Source of the DNA: Clostridia bacterium
Lineage (GTDB): Bacteria; Bacillota; Clostridia; Oscillospirales; Acutalibacteraceae
Reading direction: 5' to 3'
NCBI GenBank assembly: GCA_017559305.1
Contig: JAFYSP010000011.1
Coordinates: forward strand, 1 to 64,000
Length of the DNA: 64,000 nt
The position numbers were made by a program, and so were the translations under genes. Positions 27,743 through 37,340 of this stretch are shown in pieces. Position 1 is the first letter of the stretch, and each line of letters opens with the position of its first letter. The notes beneath the pieces are model-generated. The model made no database searches and had not been told where the DNA came from. It worked only from the letters and a program-made list of their open reading frames with translations.

Positions 27743-29821
27743 ATGAAGAAACTTTTATGTGTTTTTCTTGCTTTGCTGATACTCGCAGCTCCTTTGACTG
27801 TTTCAGCGGCAAATGGCGATTACAACTTTAACCTTCCTTATTATTCATATACTTATGACTCAAATAATAGGCCGGTTATTACCCCTTCGCCTTATTCAGT
27901 AGCTCACAATATTACAGGCGCAGAACTTGGAATTTCCGAATTCTCAGGTATCAACGATCTGTTTTATAGTGACGAAACAAATCTCATTTATATTACCGAT
28001 CAGATTAATAACAGAATCGTTGTTATCAATAAACATTATGAACTCGAAAGAGTTGTTGATAAGTTTGATAATAACGGTAAAGAAGATACCTTCTTAAATC
28101 CCAGCGCAGCGTATGTTAAAAATGGACTTTTGTACATATCCGATACAGATAATATGCGTATTGTCTGCTTTGATGCTGAAACATACGACCTCGTAAAGAT
28201 TTATGATGCACCTAAGATTCCCATTCTCGGCGATAACTATATGTACTATCCCACAAAGATAGCAGTTGACCTTGCCGGAAGAATCTACGTTATCGGTAAA
28301 AACGTTAACCAGGGTATTATTCTTCTCGATCAGAACGGTGAGTTCGCAAAACTCGCAGGCGCACCTGATGTTTCTCCCTCACTTCTTGATATGTTCTGGC
28401 GTTTGTTTATGACAAAAGAACAGAAAGAACAGCTTGAGAAACCCGTTCCTACCGAGTATAACTCAATTCATCTTGATAAAGATGGATTTATCTACGTTAC
28501 CACACAGTCAGACAACGTTTCTCCTATTTCAAAGCTTAACAGCCAGGGTAAAAACGTCTTGAAATTCCAAGGCACAAATAATCCCGATGGTGATACCGGC
28601 TACAACTGGAGAATTCAGTCTATCATCGTTGACGTAGCGGTTAGAAACGATGGAATTTATGCGGCTCTTGATACCACAATGAACCGTATCTTCGTTTACG
28701 ACCAGGAAGGAAGCCTTCTCTATGCATTCGGCGGACAGGGAAGTCAGGAAGGAACCTTCTATAACCCTTCATCTGTTGAAATGTATGACGATATCATCAT
28801 GGTATCCGACAGAACTTATAACTCTATCACAGTTTTCCAGCAATCCGAATTCGGTGAGAGCGTTGATAAGGCTGTTACATACATGATAGACGGTGACTAT
28901 CCTAATGCTAATGCATATTGGCACAAGATTCTCACCCTTTGCCCAAGTTACGATGCAGCATATATCTACCTTGCTCGTGTTGATATTCAGAACAAGGATT
29001 ATGATGCAGCCATTGAAAAACTTGAAGGCACAGGTAAAATGGATTACTATTCCAAAGCCTTCAAGGGCGCAAGAGAAGAAATTATCCGTAACAACTTTAC
29101 TTGGATCTTCATTGGCTTAATTGTTATTATCATACTGTTTGTAATTGGTAAGAAACTTCTTAAGAAATATAAGGTTTCTGAGAAGATCAATTCCAATAAG
29201 TTGATGAGAGAAATCAACTATTCCGCATACGTTTCATTCCATCCATTTGATGGTTTCTGGGATTTGAAACGTGAAAAGCGCGGCAGTATGAAAGCGGCGC
29301 ACGTTCTGCTCGTTCTCTTCGTAATTACTTACGCTTTAAGAGCGCAGTACAGCGGCTACCTCTTTACAGGTAAACTTCCCAACGAAATAAATGTTTTCCT
29401 TGAAGTTGCAACCATGGTAGGACCAATTCTTTTGTGGGTTGTTTCTAACTGGTGTTTCACCACCCTTATGGAAGGTGAAGGCAATATGAAAGACATCTAT
29501 ATAGCAACTATGTATTCTTTAAGACCTTACATAATCACAGCTATTCCGATGTTCCTCCTTTCACATTGCTTGTCCTTGGATGAAGCATTTATTTACACCG
29601 CATTTGATACAATTATTACAATATGGATGTTGGCACTTATGTTCTTCGGTATGCTTACTACCCACGACTATACGTTGGGCAAAGGATTTATTACCGCAGT
29701 GCTCACAATCGTTGGTATCATACTTATGATTTTCTTGGCACTTGTATTTACCAACGTTATAAACGACATTATTTCACTCGTATCAGATATGATTAAAGAA
29801 CTTTCATATCGAACCTATTGA
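27743..29821 (+). CDS. NHL beta-propeller / TPR-like / YIP1-like membrane protein
   Basis: 692 residues. Signal peptide is about 1-22 (LLCVFLALLILAAPLTVSAA). An extracellular beta-propeller of NHL-type repeats spans about 60-370 (units such as NLIYITDQINNRIVVIN, GLLYISDTDNMRIVCFD, GIYAALDTTMNRIFVYD). A short TPR-like helical part is about 375-440 (DGDYPNANAYWHKIL...YDAAYIYLARVDIQNKDYDAAIEKL, two adjacent helices pairs). A membrane helix follows near 453-472, then a cytoplasmic basic stretch and a C-terminal YIP1-like bundle of about five helices (505-690). It starts 10 bp after the permease gene with AAGGAGG. Function unknown; position suggests an accessory membrane component of the importer. 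Confidence 0.75.
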   Translation: MKKLLCVFLALLILAAPLTVSAANGDYNFNLPYYSYTYDSNNRPVITPSPYSVAHNITGAELGISEFSGINDLFYSDETNLIYITDQINNRIVVINKHYELERVVDKFDNNGKEDTFLNPSAAYVKNGLLYISDTDNMRIVCFDAETYDLVKIYDAPKIPILGDNYMYYPTKIAVDLAGRIYVIGKNVNQGIILLDQNGEFAKLAGAPDVSPSLLDMFWRLFMTKEQKEQLEKPVPTEYNSIHLDKDGFIYVTTQSDNVSPISKLNSQGKNVLKFQGTNNPDGDTGYNWRIQSIIVDVAVRNDGIYAALDTTMNRIFVYDQEGSLLYAFGGQGSQEGTFYNPSSVEMYDDIIMVSDRTYNSITVFQQSEFGESVDKAVTYMIDGDYPNANAYWHKILTLCPSYDAAYIYLARVDIQNKDYDAAIEKLEGTGKMDYYSKAFKGAREEIIRNNFTWIFIGLIVIIILFVIGKKLLKKYKVSEKINSNKLMREINYSAYVSFHPFDGFWDLKREKRGSMKAAHVLLVLFVITYALRAQYSGYLFTGKLPNEINVFLEVATMVGPILLWVVSNWCFTTLMEGEGNMKDIYIATMYSLRPYIITAIPMFLLSHCLSLDEAFIYTAFDTIITIWMLALMFFGMLTTHDYTLGKGFITAVLTIVGIILMIFLALVFTNVINDIISLVSDMIKELSYRTY

Positions 29822-29838
29822 TTTGACGGAGATGCAAA

Positions 29839-32451
29839 ATGAATAAGAAAAAGATTTATTTAGTTCTTGCAGCAATTGCATTAGTCGTTATTGCAGCAGT
29901 GGTGGTAGCATCAGTGCTCAATCCGGCTCTTACTATTGTGCAAGCGATAGACCATAATGATTATGCATCTTCATCAGATGATGATTGGGATGTAATAACC
30001 AAAGGAAATATCAAGCTTGAATCTTCAAACATTCAGTTAGACTTTGACGTTGCAACAACTCACTTTACAGTTCTTAATAAAAACACAGGTGTTTTGATGA
30101 GTTCTGTAAGTGATATAAACACCGAAGAACTCACTGAAGATGCTTCGGCTTATAATTCCGAACTTGTAGTTCTTTACTACGATACTTTATTCACTAAAAA
30201 CTACCTCTATTCAAGCAAAAACAGTGTTGATTTCGGTATTGCAGAAGTCAAGACAAACGGTGATGCAATCAGAGTATATTACACTCTTCGCAAAACCCAG
30301 CATAAGAATTTTGCTCCTGAGGTTGTAACTGAAAAGGTATACACAGAAATATTGGAACCCAATATCACAAAATACCTTTCAAGACAGTTCAAAATTTGGT
30401 ATAAACTTTATAACTGCGAGGATACCGACTCCGAAACAAACGCTATGAAGTCAAAGTACCCCGCACTTAAAAAGCAAAACCTTTATATCTTGAAGTCGGG
30501 TTCAGTCAGTGAAAACGGTTATAAAGAAATCACTTCTATTATGACCACCGGTGGCTACACACAGGACCAGTATTTCAAGGATGCTGAAGAACTCGGTATC
30601 GAGGTTTCTGAAGCAGGTATGACAGTTGGTTTTGTAGTACCTGTTGAATACAAGGTTACCGAAGAAGGATTCACCGCAAGAGTACTTACCGATAAGTTCC
30701 AAAGCGATAGTGACAACTTTATGCTCACTGAATTCTCCTTGCTTCCCAACTTTGGCGCACAGTCTGCAAACACCGATGGATACGTCTTTATCCCTGATGG
30801 TTCCGGCGCAATAATCAATGTTGCTGAAAAACCCGGTAAATCATTGAGCAAGAATATCTACGGAAGCAACGGCGCAATTTCAAATCAACTTTCTACCCAA
30901 CTTGCACAAAATGCTTATCTTCCCGTTTTCGGTTACAACAGGGGAGAGGATGGCTACTTCGCAGTTATTACAAATGCTGCTGAAGAAGCAATGGCAAACG
31001 TTGATATCCTCGGCGGAACAAACCGTCAGACTGATGCGTATGCAAGTTTCAACCTTTTCAACTATGACGTAACTGATATTCAGGCAGCCGCCAGTGTACC
31101 TGTATATAACCTTTATACAGAGTCACCTATCGTAGTTAATCCTGAAGTCAGATACTATTTGCTTGACAGCACTAACAATAGCTATTCTTCAATGGCTAAA
31201 ATTTATAGAGATTACCTTATAGAAACTAAGGTTTTGGGCTCAAGACTTGAGAAAACCGAAAACATTCCTTTCTATCTTGATCTCACAGGTTATTTTATGA
31301 CCGATGAAACTATCGTTGGCGTTCCTTACGTTAAAAATAACGTTATATCCACACTCAAAGGCGCAAATGAAGCAGTTAAAACGCTTTCTGACATTGGAGT
31401 AAAGGATATCAACGTAAGACTTAAGGCTTATGGTAACGGTGGATTGTTCCAGTATCTTGCAGAAGAATTCAATCTTCTTAAAGACGTCGGAAGCGTTGAG
31501 GAACTTAAAGATTTAGCAACCCTTCTTAAGAATCAGGACGGTATGCTTTATCTTGAGCATAACCTCGGTGTAATTTATAACGACAGATCTTTCGACTCAT
31601 TCACAAGACAGACCCATGCAAGCCGTACCCTTACAAAGATTACCGCAATCAACGGTGAGTATAATATCGTTACCCGTGAACAAGATGATATATCCTATAA
31701 GCATTATCTTATTTCACCTTCATACTTTACCGATATTGTTACAAGATTCACTAAAACCTTCACAAAGAAGGTTGGCACCGTTGAAGGAATCGGTTATTCT
31801 TGGGCAATGTATGGTAATAAACTTTGGGCTGACTACGATGAAGATAATACCGTTGATAGAACAATAGCAAGTGTTTATGCAAATCAGGCAATGAAAGTTG
31901 CATCAGAGACGTTCGGTGATATGATCACAGACGGTGGTAATATGTACGCTGTCAAGGATGTTTCTGCAATCCTCAATATGCCTATTTCCGATTCACTTTA
32001 TGATGCTATCAGCTATAAAGTTCCCTTTATGCAGATGGTACTTCACGGCTATAAAGATTATGCTGCAGCACCCTTCAATATCGCTGCAAACGGCTCTCAG
32101 AACAAACTCGCATCAATCGAGAGCGGCGCTTACGTATATTATTCTTGCTATACCGAGAGTGATGAACTCATTAAGCGTATTTATGACCGTTCTATTCAGT
32201 ATCCCACAGGTATTACCGGTATCTACAATAGAATTGCCGGTGACTATAAAGAGTTCAATGAAATTTTTGCTCCTCTCCGCACACAACTCATCGTTGAGCA
32301 TGAGTGCCTTGAGAGAGACCTCTTTGTAACCACCTATGAGGACGGAACAAAGATTGTTGTAAACTACAACATTTATGACTGCGAAGCATACGGTGAAACC
32401 GTTCCTTCTGCAAGTTATATTGTACTTAAAGCTGACGGAGGTGCTAACTAA
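29839..32451 (+). CDS. DUF5696 family membrane-anchored extracellular protein
   Basis: 870 residues with an N-terminal signal-anchor (YLVLAAIALVVIAAVVVASVL, about 6-26) and a large outer domain. Hallmarks I associate with DUF5696 are FIPDGSGAIINV (near 315), YLPVFGYNRGEDGYFAVI, and the C-terminal YEDGTKIVVNYN near 835. The segment around 470-780 (YLDLTGYF, VKDINVRLKAYGNGG, GYSWAMYGNKLWADYD) looks like a glycosidase-type TIM barrel, but I cannot name catalytic residues. It overlaps the next permease gene by one base (TAATG), tying it to the transporter. Enzyme, receptor or scaffold roles are all open. Confidence 0.7.
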   Translation: MNKKKIYLVLAAIALVVIAAVVVASVLNPALTIVQAIDHNDYASSSDDDWDVITKGNIKLESSNIQLDFDVATTHFTVLNKNTGVLMSSVSDINTEELTEDASAYNSELVVLYYDTLFTKNYLYSSKNSVDFGIAEVKTNGDAIRVYYTLRKTQHKNFAPEVVTEKVYTEILEPNITKYLSRQFKIWYKLYNCEDTDSETNAMKSKYPALKKQNLYILKSGSVSENGYKEITSIMTTGGYTQDQYFKDAEELGIEVSEAGMTVGFVVPVEYKVTEEGFTARVLTDKFQSDSDNFMLTEFSLLPNFGAQSANTDGYVFIPDGSGAIINVAEKPGKSLSKNIYGSNGAISNQLSTQLAQNAYLPVFGYNRGEDGYFAVITNAAEEAMANVDILGGTNRQTDAYASFNLFNYDVTDIQAAASVPVYNLYTESPIVVNPEVRYYLLDSTNNSYSSMAKIYRDYLIETKVLGSRLEKTENIPFYLDLTGYFMTDETIVGVPYVKNNVISTLKGANEAVKTLSDIGVKDINVRLKAYGNGGLFQYLAEEFNLLKDVGSVEELKDLATLLKNQDGMLYLEHNLGVIYNDRSFDSFTRQTHASRTLTKITAINGEYNIVTREQDDISYKHYLISPSYFTDIVTRFTKTFTKKVGTVEGIGYSWAMYGNKLWADYDEDNTVDRTIASVYANQAMKVASETFGDMITDGGNMYAVKDVSAILNMPISDSLYDAISYKVPFMQMVLHGYKDYAAAPFNIAANGSQNKLASIESGAYVYYSCYTESDELIKRIYDRSIQYPTGITGIYNRIAGDYKEFNEIFAPLRTQLIVEHECLERDLFVTTYEDGTKIVVNYNIYDCEAYGETVPSASYIVLKADGGAN

Positions 32452-33443
32452 TGGTTAAGAATAACAAAGAACAGAACCTTGAAATTAGCACCGCCACAAC
32501 CGCTACGGTTGTTCCGGCACTTAAAAAGAGAAAAAGACGTTCCTTATCAGTTGAAAGAAAACAGTCTTTTATGGGATATATCTTCTGTTTGCCCTTTATT
32601 ATAGGTCTTATAGCTCTTTATATTCCAAACATTATTGATACAGTAGTCTTCTCATTCAATGACACCATCATTCTTGATGGTGGTGGCTATAGACTTGAAT
32701 GGTTGGGCTTACGTTGGTATAACCACTCCTTGTTCGTTGATGAAAAGTTTATTCAGCTTTTGTGGTCATCAATCGGCGAAATGCTGGTTCAGGTTCCTAC
32801 AATTGTTGTTTTCAGTCTTTTCTTTGCTTCTGTTCTTAATCAGGAGTTCAGGGGCAGGGTAGTAGCAAGAGCGATATTCTTCCTTCCCGTTGTTCTTGCA
32901 ACAGGTATTGTTCTTCGTGTTGATAACGCGTTCGACCTTGTTGCTAAAGTGCCGAGCCGTGATACTTTGAACGATGCTATCGGAACTGTTGGTGCATCCG
33001 GTGTCGATATTACCGAGTTCTTACTTTCAATGAACCTCGGTGAAGACATCACCAAGTTCCTCGCAACTACAGCAAACGGAGTTTATGATATCGTAAACCG
33101 TTCAGGTATGCAGATATTCATTCTCCTTGCCGCTTTCCAAGAGATACCCAATTCTCTTTACGAAGCAGCACAGGTTGAAGGTTGCTCCAAGTGGGAAACT
33201 TTCTGGAAGATTACCATTCCTATGGTATCAAAACAGATTGTCGTTGTAACGGTTTATACGATTATCGACTCATTCACAAGAAACGATAGTGCCTTGTTCC
33301 TCTATATTGATGAAATATCCTGGAACGGAAGCCCCTATGCTTATGCAACAAGTATGTATATTATTTATATAGTTGTTCTTGCAGCATTGCTTGGCGGCGC
33401 GGCATTTATCGCATCCCGCTTCATGAAGAAATCCAAAAGATAG
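32451..33443 (+). CDS. Sugar ABC transporter permease (UgpA/MalF type)
   Basis: 330-residue CUT1 permease with a hydrophilic 40-residue N-terminal tail (KKRKRRSLSVERKQS) before the first helix. A longer than usual extracytoplasmic loop at about 165-215 (DLVAKVPSRDTLNDAIG...TANGVYDIVNR) separates helices. The EAA motif is LYEAAQVEGCSKWETFWKIT near 242. It starts within the stop codon of the DUF5696 gene. First half of the second permease pair in the island. Confidence 0.9.
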   Translation: MVKNNKEQNLEISTATTATVVPALKKRKRRSLSVERKQSFMGYIFCLPFIIGLIALYIPNIIDTVVFSFNDTIILDGGGYRLEWLGLRWYNHSLFVDEKFIQLLWSSIGEMLVQVPTIVVFSLFFASVLNQEFRGRVVARAIFFLPVVLATGIVLRVDNAFDLVAKVPSRDTLNDAIGTVGASGVDITEFLLSMNLGEDITKFLATTANGVYDIVNRSGMQIFILLAAFQEIPNSLYEAAQVEGCSKWETFWKITIPMVSKQIVVVTVYTIIDSFTRNDSALFLYIDEISWNGSPYAYATSMYIIYIVVLAALLGGAAFIASRFMKKSKR

Positions 33444-33454
33444 GAGGGACGGAA

Positions 33455-34378
33455 ATGGAAACTGCACTCAAAAAGAAAAAACGCAAAAGATTCGAGTGGG
33501 GAAATCTCGTATGGGCACTTTTTAGAACCGTCCTCATCTTTGGTATTTGCTATATCATCTTAAAACCCTTTATTTTCAAGATTTTGATGTCATTCTTTGG
33601 CGAAAACGACCTTTTCGACCTTACCGTCAAGTACATTCCTCGTGATTGGAGTACTCATTATTGGGAATGGACTTGGGATCACCTTGAAGTTGATGTGGCC
33701 GGAATAAACACCTTACTTTTGGCTGTCGGCTCGGGTCTTATTCAGGTCTTTGTAGCGACGTTTGTCGGATACGGACTTGCAAGATTCAAGTTCAAGGGAG
33801 ATAAGATTCTTTTCGGCGCTGTTATTGCAACACTTCTTATTCCTCAGCAGGTTTATAGTATTGCACAGTACCTCAACTTTACCTGGTTCGGTCCAACAGC
33901 TGATTTTTCAGTAAATCTCCTCAACTCATATTGGGCAGTTTACTTGTTGGCATTCTTCGGACTCACCGTTAAAGAAGGTCTTTACATCTACTTGATGAGA
34001 GAATTTTTCAAGGGAATGCCTAAGGACCTTGAAAATGCTGCTTATGTTGACGGCGCAGGTGTTATGGGCGCATTCTTTAAGGTAATGCTTCCCAACGCAT
34101 TTACAATGATGATTACAATCTTCCTCTTTGCTTTCTGTTGGCAATGGACCGATACAACCTTTGCTGAACTTTATATGCCTCAGATAAAAACATTGCCCAC
34201 AATGATTTTCTCAGGCCGTAACTTCCAGATAGCCGACCAGGCAAAGATTGACGTGTTCGGTACAGGTATCGCACAGAATACAGCGGTTCTTATTATCATA
34301 GCACCTCTTGTTATTCTTGCAGTTATCTGTCAAAGATTCTTGGTTAAAAGCATTTCCCAGTCGGGTCTTGCTAATTAA
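33455..34378 (+). CDS. Sugar ABC transporter permease (AraQ/MalG type)
   Basis: 307-residue partner permease; basic N terminus METALKKKKRKRFEW, RBS TAGGAGGG. The EAA loop is LENAAYVDGAGVMGAFFKVM near 190, with Asn where the first Glu-Ala position usually has Glu, a common variant. It follows the 32451 permease by 11 bp and precedes the binding lipoprotein at 34406, completing a second CUT1 importer set without an ATPase gene. Confidence 0.9.
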   Translation: METALKKKKRKRFEWGNLVWALFRTVLIFGICYIILKPFIFKILMSFFGENDLFDLTVKYIPRDWSTHYWEWTWDHLEVDVAGINTLLLAVGSGLIQVFVATFVGYGLARFKFKGDKILFGAVIATLLIPQQVYSIAQYLNFTWFGPTADFSVNLLNSYWAVYLLAFFGLTVKEGLYIYLMREFFKGMPKDLENAAYVDGAGVMGAFFKVMLPNAFTMMITIFLFAFCWQWTDTTFAELYMPQIKTLPTMIFSGRNFQIADQAKIDVFGTGIAQNTAVLIIIAPLVILAVICQRFLVKSISQSGLAN

Positions 34379-34405
34379 TAAACAAATCAAAAGGAGAAAA
34401 AAACG

Positions 34406-35818
34406 ATGAAACTTCCGCAAATCATTAAAACCGCGATTTTGCTCGTTCTTGTTGCTGCTATGGTATTTACCGTATCTTGCGGCGAGAGTGGTACAGGATC
34501 CGGTAGTGGAGACATTGGCGCAAACAACCAGGTTGGTGTTGCAAATGATGAAATAGTAGATCTTAACGGTTATAAATTCGTTATGACCTCTCCCTTCATT
34601 CTTAACGACCCTGACCTCTCAACTCTTATGAACTGTGAAATCGTTCTTGAAGAGATGAGACACGAAATCGAGAAGGATTACAATTGTACCATCGAAATCG
34701 TCAACTACGCTGTTTCTCTTACCACACTTCGTGCTAAGGTACAGTCTGGCGACAAGGTCGGCGACATTGTTGACGTTACTTCCCGTGAAATCATTCCAGT
34801 TATCCGTGCAGGACTTCTTACCCCTCTTGATGAGGTACCCGGTATCAACGTTATGTCAGAGTATTGGGATGCAGGTTCAAGAAACGTTGCAACCTACGCT
34901 GATCACGTTTGGGCACTTAACTTCATGAAGCCTATCGAAGTTCGTTCATGTATCGCATACAATAAGGACGTTCTTAAGAAATACGGCGTAACTGAAGACC
35001 TCGTTCAGATGGTTAAAGACAACAAGTGGACTTGGGAAGCTTGGGTACCCATGCTCGAAAAGACCACAAAGGTAGCTGCTGACGGTACAGCAGAATGCTA
35101 CGGTCTTACTTCTACACGTAAAGACATTCTCGCTTTCAACCTTATCTCTGCTAATAACGGTCACGTTATCGAATCTGATGACAGAGGTTACGTAAAGGAA
35201 ACACTTGATTCCGAGAACACAATGGAAGCATTGAACTTCTATTTTGACCTCGCTCAGACCTATAAGGTATACAACACAAAACCCGAAGCAGATACAGCTA
35301 CTGTTGCTAAGAAGTTCGTAGACGGCAAGTATGCATTCTTGCACTGTGAATCTTGGGTTCTCACACAGCAGATCAAAGACATCGCTGGTGACACTCAGTA
35401 CGGTATGCTTCCTGTTCCTATGGGCCCCAAGGGTGACAAGTACACCTCTAACTGTGACCATATGAGATACTTCTGCATTACCAAGGCAAACAATGACCTT
35501 GCTAAGACAGTTCCCGTATTCAACGCTTTCGGCCGTTACATCTACAACTACGGCGGAGAAGAAGAATGGTGGAGAGAAGATATCGAGATGGACTACTTCC
35601 AGGAAGGCGACAAGGATTCTGTTGAGATGTATCTCCTCACTCTCGAAGGCGCTGTTGTTGACTACGGTCTCACCATCAGCTCTATCGCAACAGCATTCAA
35701 TGACACCATCATTGAGAGAACAATCCATAAGAAGAGATCTACAATCGCTGCAACAGTTAATTCACTCCATGGAACATTTGATGCAGATATCGGTACAATC
35801 TTCAATCTTCAGAGCTAA
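34406..35818 (+). CDS. Extracellular solute-binding lipoprotein (family 1)
   Basis: 470 residues. Lipoprotein signal MKLPQIIKTAILLVLVAAMVFTVSC-G with lipobox TVSC, then a Gly/Ser linker. The type-1 sugar-binding fold shows KVGDIVDVTSREIIPVIRAG, WALNFMKPIEVRSCIAYNKDVL, the KWTWEAWVPMLEKTTK lobe-two motif and YGMLPVPMGPKGDKY. It is anchored outside the membrane and delivers substrate to the 32451/33455 permeases. Preceded by AAAAGGAG and followed by a terminator, so it closes the main uptake operon. Its ligand is not readable from sequence. Confidence 0.9.
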   Translation: MKLPQIIKTAILLVLVAAMVFTVSCGESGTGSGSGDIGANNQVGVANDEIVDLNGYKFVMTSPFILNDPDLSTLMNCEIVLEEMRHEIEKDYNCTIEIVNYAVSLTTLRAKVQSGDKVGDIVDVTSREIIPVIRAGLLTPLDEVPGINVMSEYWDAGSRNVATYADHVWALNFMKPIEVRSCIAYNKDVLKKYGVTEDLVQMVKDNKWTWEAWVPMLEKTTKVAADGTAECYGLTSTRKDILAFNLISANNGHVIESDDRGYVKETLDSENTMEALNFYFDLAQTYKVYNTKPEADTATVAKKFVDGKYAFLHCESWVLTQQIKDIAGDTQYGMLPVPMGPKGDKYTSNCDHMRYFCITKANNDLAKTVPVFNAFGRYIYNYGGEEEWWREDIEMDYFQEGDKDSVEMYLLTLEGAVVDYGLTISSIATAFNDTIIERTIHKKRSTIAATVNSLHGTFDADIGTIFNLQS

Positions 35819-35839
35819 TTAAGACGTAAATTAGTCTTT

Positions 35840-35876
35840 GGCGGAAGTGGTAATCTTCCACTTCCGCCGTTTTTAT
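35840..35876 (+). terminator. Terminator after the second binding-protein gene
   Basis: GGCGGAAGTGG (35840-35850) pairs with CCACTTCCGCC (35858-35868), followed by GTTTTTAT. Confidence 0.92.
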
Positions 35877-35956
35877 AATATCTAATTAAAATCAATTATT
35901 AAACAAGCCGTTTATATCGGCTACTATTATTTTACCTATATTTGAGGGGTATAGAT

Positions 35957-37312
35957 ATGAGCATTACAATAAATATCACTGAATATGGCGCAAAGCCGGA
36001 TGGAACACTTCAAACAAGTAATATTCAAAAAGCATTAGATGCTTGCTTCTTGGCAGGCGGCGGAAAGGTTGTTGTTCCGCAGGGTGAATTTTTAATAGGC
36101 GGCATTCGTTTAAGAAGTAATACTACTCTTTACCTCGAAAGCGGTGCAATTCTTAAAGGTACACGTAATCCTGAAGATTATTTCGCTTGGAAAAATGATG
36201 AAATCGAGCCTGTTAATCCTGAAAAGTTAACAGACGATCTTTGGGTTAATGTAAAAGATAGAAAAAGTTCCGACTTTTTAAAATTAGCAGGTTCTCGTTG
36301 GAACAATGCAATGATTCGTGTTATTGATGCTGAGAATGTAGCAATCATTGGTGAAGAAGGCTCCATTATTGATGGAAGCGATTGCTATGATGAAATTGGT
36401 GAGGAAAACTATAGAGGGCCTCACGGAATCAATATTAGAGAATCTAAAAATGTAACCCTTAAGGGTTATAGAATTCAAAACACAGGTAACTGGGCAAATA
36501 CAGTTTTCTTCACCCAAAACCTCCATGTTGATGGTGTTACAATTTGGGGTGGACACGATGGTATTCATATGCAGGGCTGCGATGATATTCTTATCGAAAA
36601 CTGCAATGTGTATTCAGGAGATGATTGTATTGCGGGTTATGATAACCATGATGTCCATGTTAGAAACTGTGAAGTAAACTCCGCATGTAGCGCTTTCCGT
36701 TTTGGTGGCAATAACGTTCTCATTGAGGATTGTCACATCTTTGGACCTGCAAAGGTTTTATTTAGAGGCGGTCTTTCCTTACAAGAAAAGATAGATGGCG
36801 CTCACGTTAGCAATAATGGCAGATATAATATGTTAAGCGTATTTACATATTATTCTGATTTCAACTTTAATGTTAGAAAAGCTCCTGAAAATATAGTAGT
36901 TAGAAATTGTAAGGTTGAGAATACCACAAGATTTTTGCACTATAATTTCTCAGGCAATGAAAATTGGCAGCTTAATCGTCCTCTTGAACAGATCAAATTT
37001 GAAAACATCACGGTTGATGGTGTTAATATGCCTTTCCATGCTTATGGATCTGCAGATGCTCCCGCAAAGGTTGAGCTAAAGGATATAACATATAAAGTTA
37101 ATCCCGATGCAAATCTCAAAGAGCTTTTCAAGATAGCTAACCTTAAAGAACTTAAACTTGAAAATGTCACCGTATCAGGGTTTAATGGTGATATGGTTTT
37201 TGCTAGTTGGGGAAACGTCGGGAAAATAACACTCGACAATTTCTCACTTGGTAGCAATGCCGATGAACTCACAGTGCTTCGTGAAGATGAGTTCGTTTGC
37301 GGTGCTATATAG
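35957..37312 (+). CDS. GH28-like right-handed beta-helix protein, no signal peptide
   Basis: 451 residues. Start at 35957 (MSITINITEYGAKPDG) after GAGGGG; a longer in-frame start would remove that ribosome site. It has the pectin-lyase fold opening (YGAKPDGT...IQKALDACFLAGGGKVVVPQG) and the polygalacturonase-like core GGHDGIHMQGCDDILIENC and SGDDCIAG near 205-235, so at least the paired Asp motif (SGDD) of GH28 is retained. The GH28 His and R-x-K motifs are not obvious. There is no secretion signal, implying action on imported oligosaccharides in the cytoplasm. Located just downstream of the uptake island. Confidence 0.78.
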   Translation: MSITINITEYGAKPDGTLQTSNIQKALDACFLAGGGKVVVPQGEFLIGGIRLRSNTTLYLESGAILKGTRNPEDYFAWKNDEIEPVNPEKLTDDLWVNVKDRKSSDFLKLAGSRWNNAMIRVIDAENVAIIGEEGSIIDGSDCYDEIGEENYRGPHGINIRESKNVTLKGYRIQNTGNWANTVFFTQNLHVDGVTIWGGHDGIHMQGCDDILIENCNVYSGDDCIAGYDNHDVHVRNCEVNSACSAFRFGGNNVLIEDCHIFGPAKVLFRGGLSLQEKIDGAHVSNNGRYNMLSVFTYYSDFNFNVRKAPENIVVRNCKVENTTRFLHYNFSGNENWQLNRPLEQIKFENITVDGVNMPFHAYGSADAPAKVELKDITYKVNPDANLKELFKIANLKELKLENVTVSGFNGDMVFASWGNVGKITLDNFSLGSNADELTVLREDEFVCGAI

Positions 37313-37340
37313 ATTATAAATTTTTATCTTGGAGAAAATT

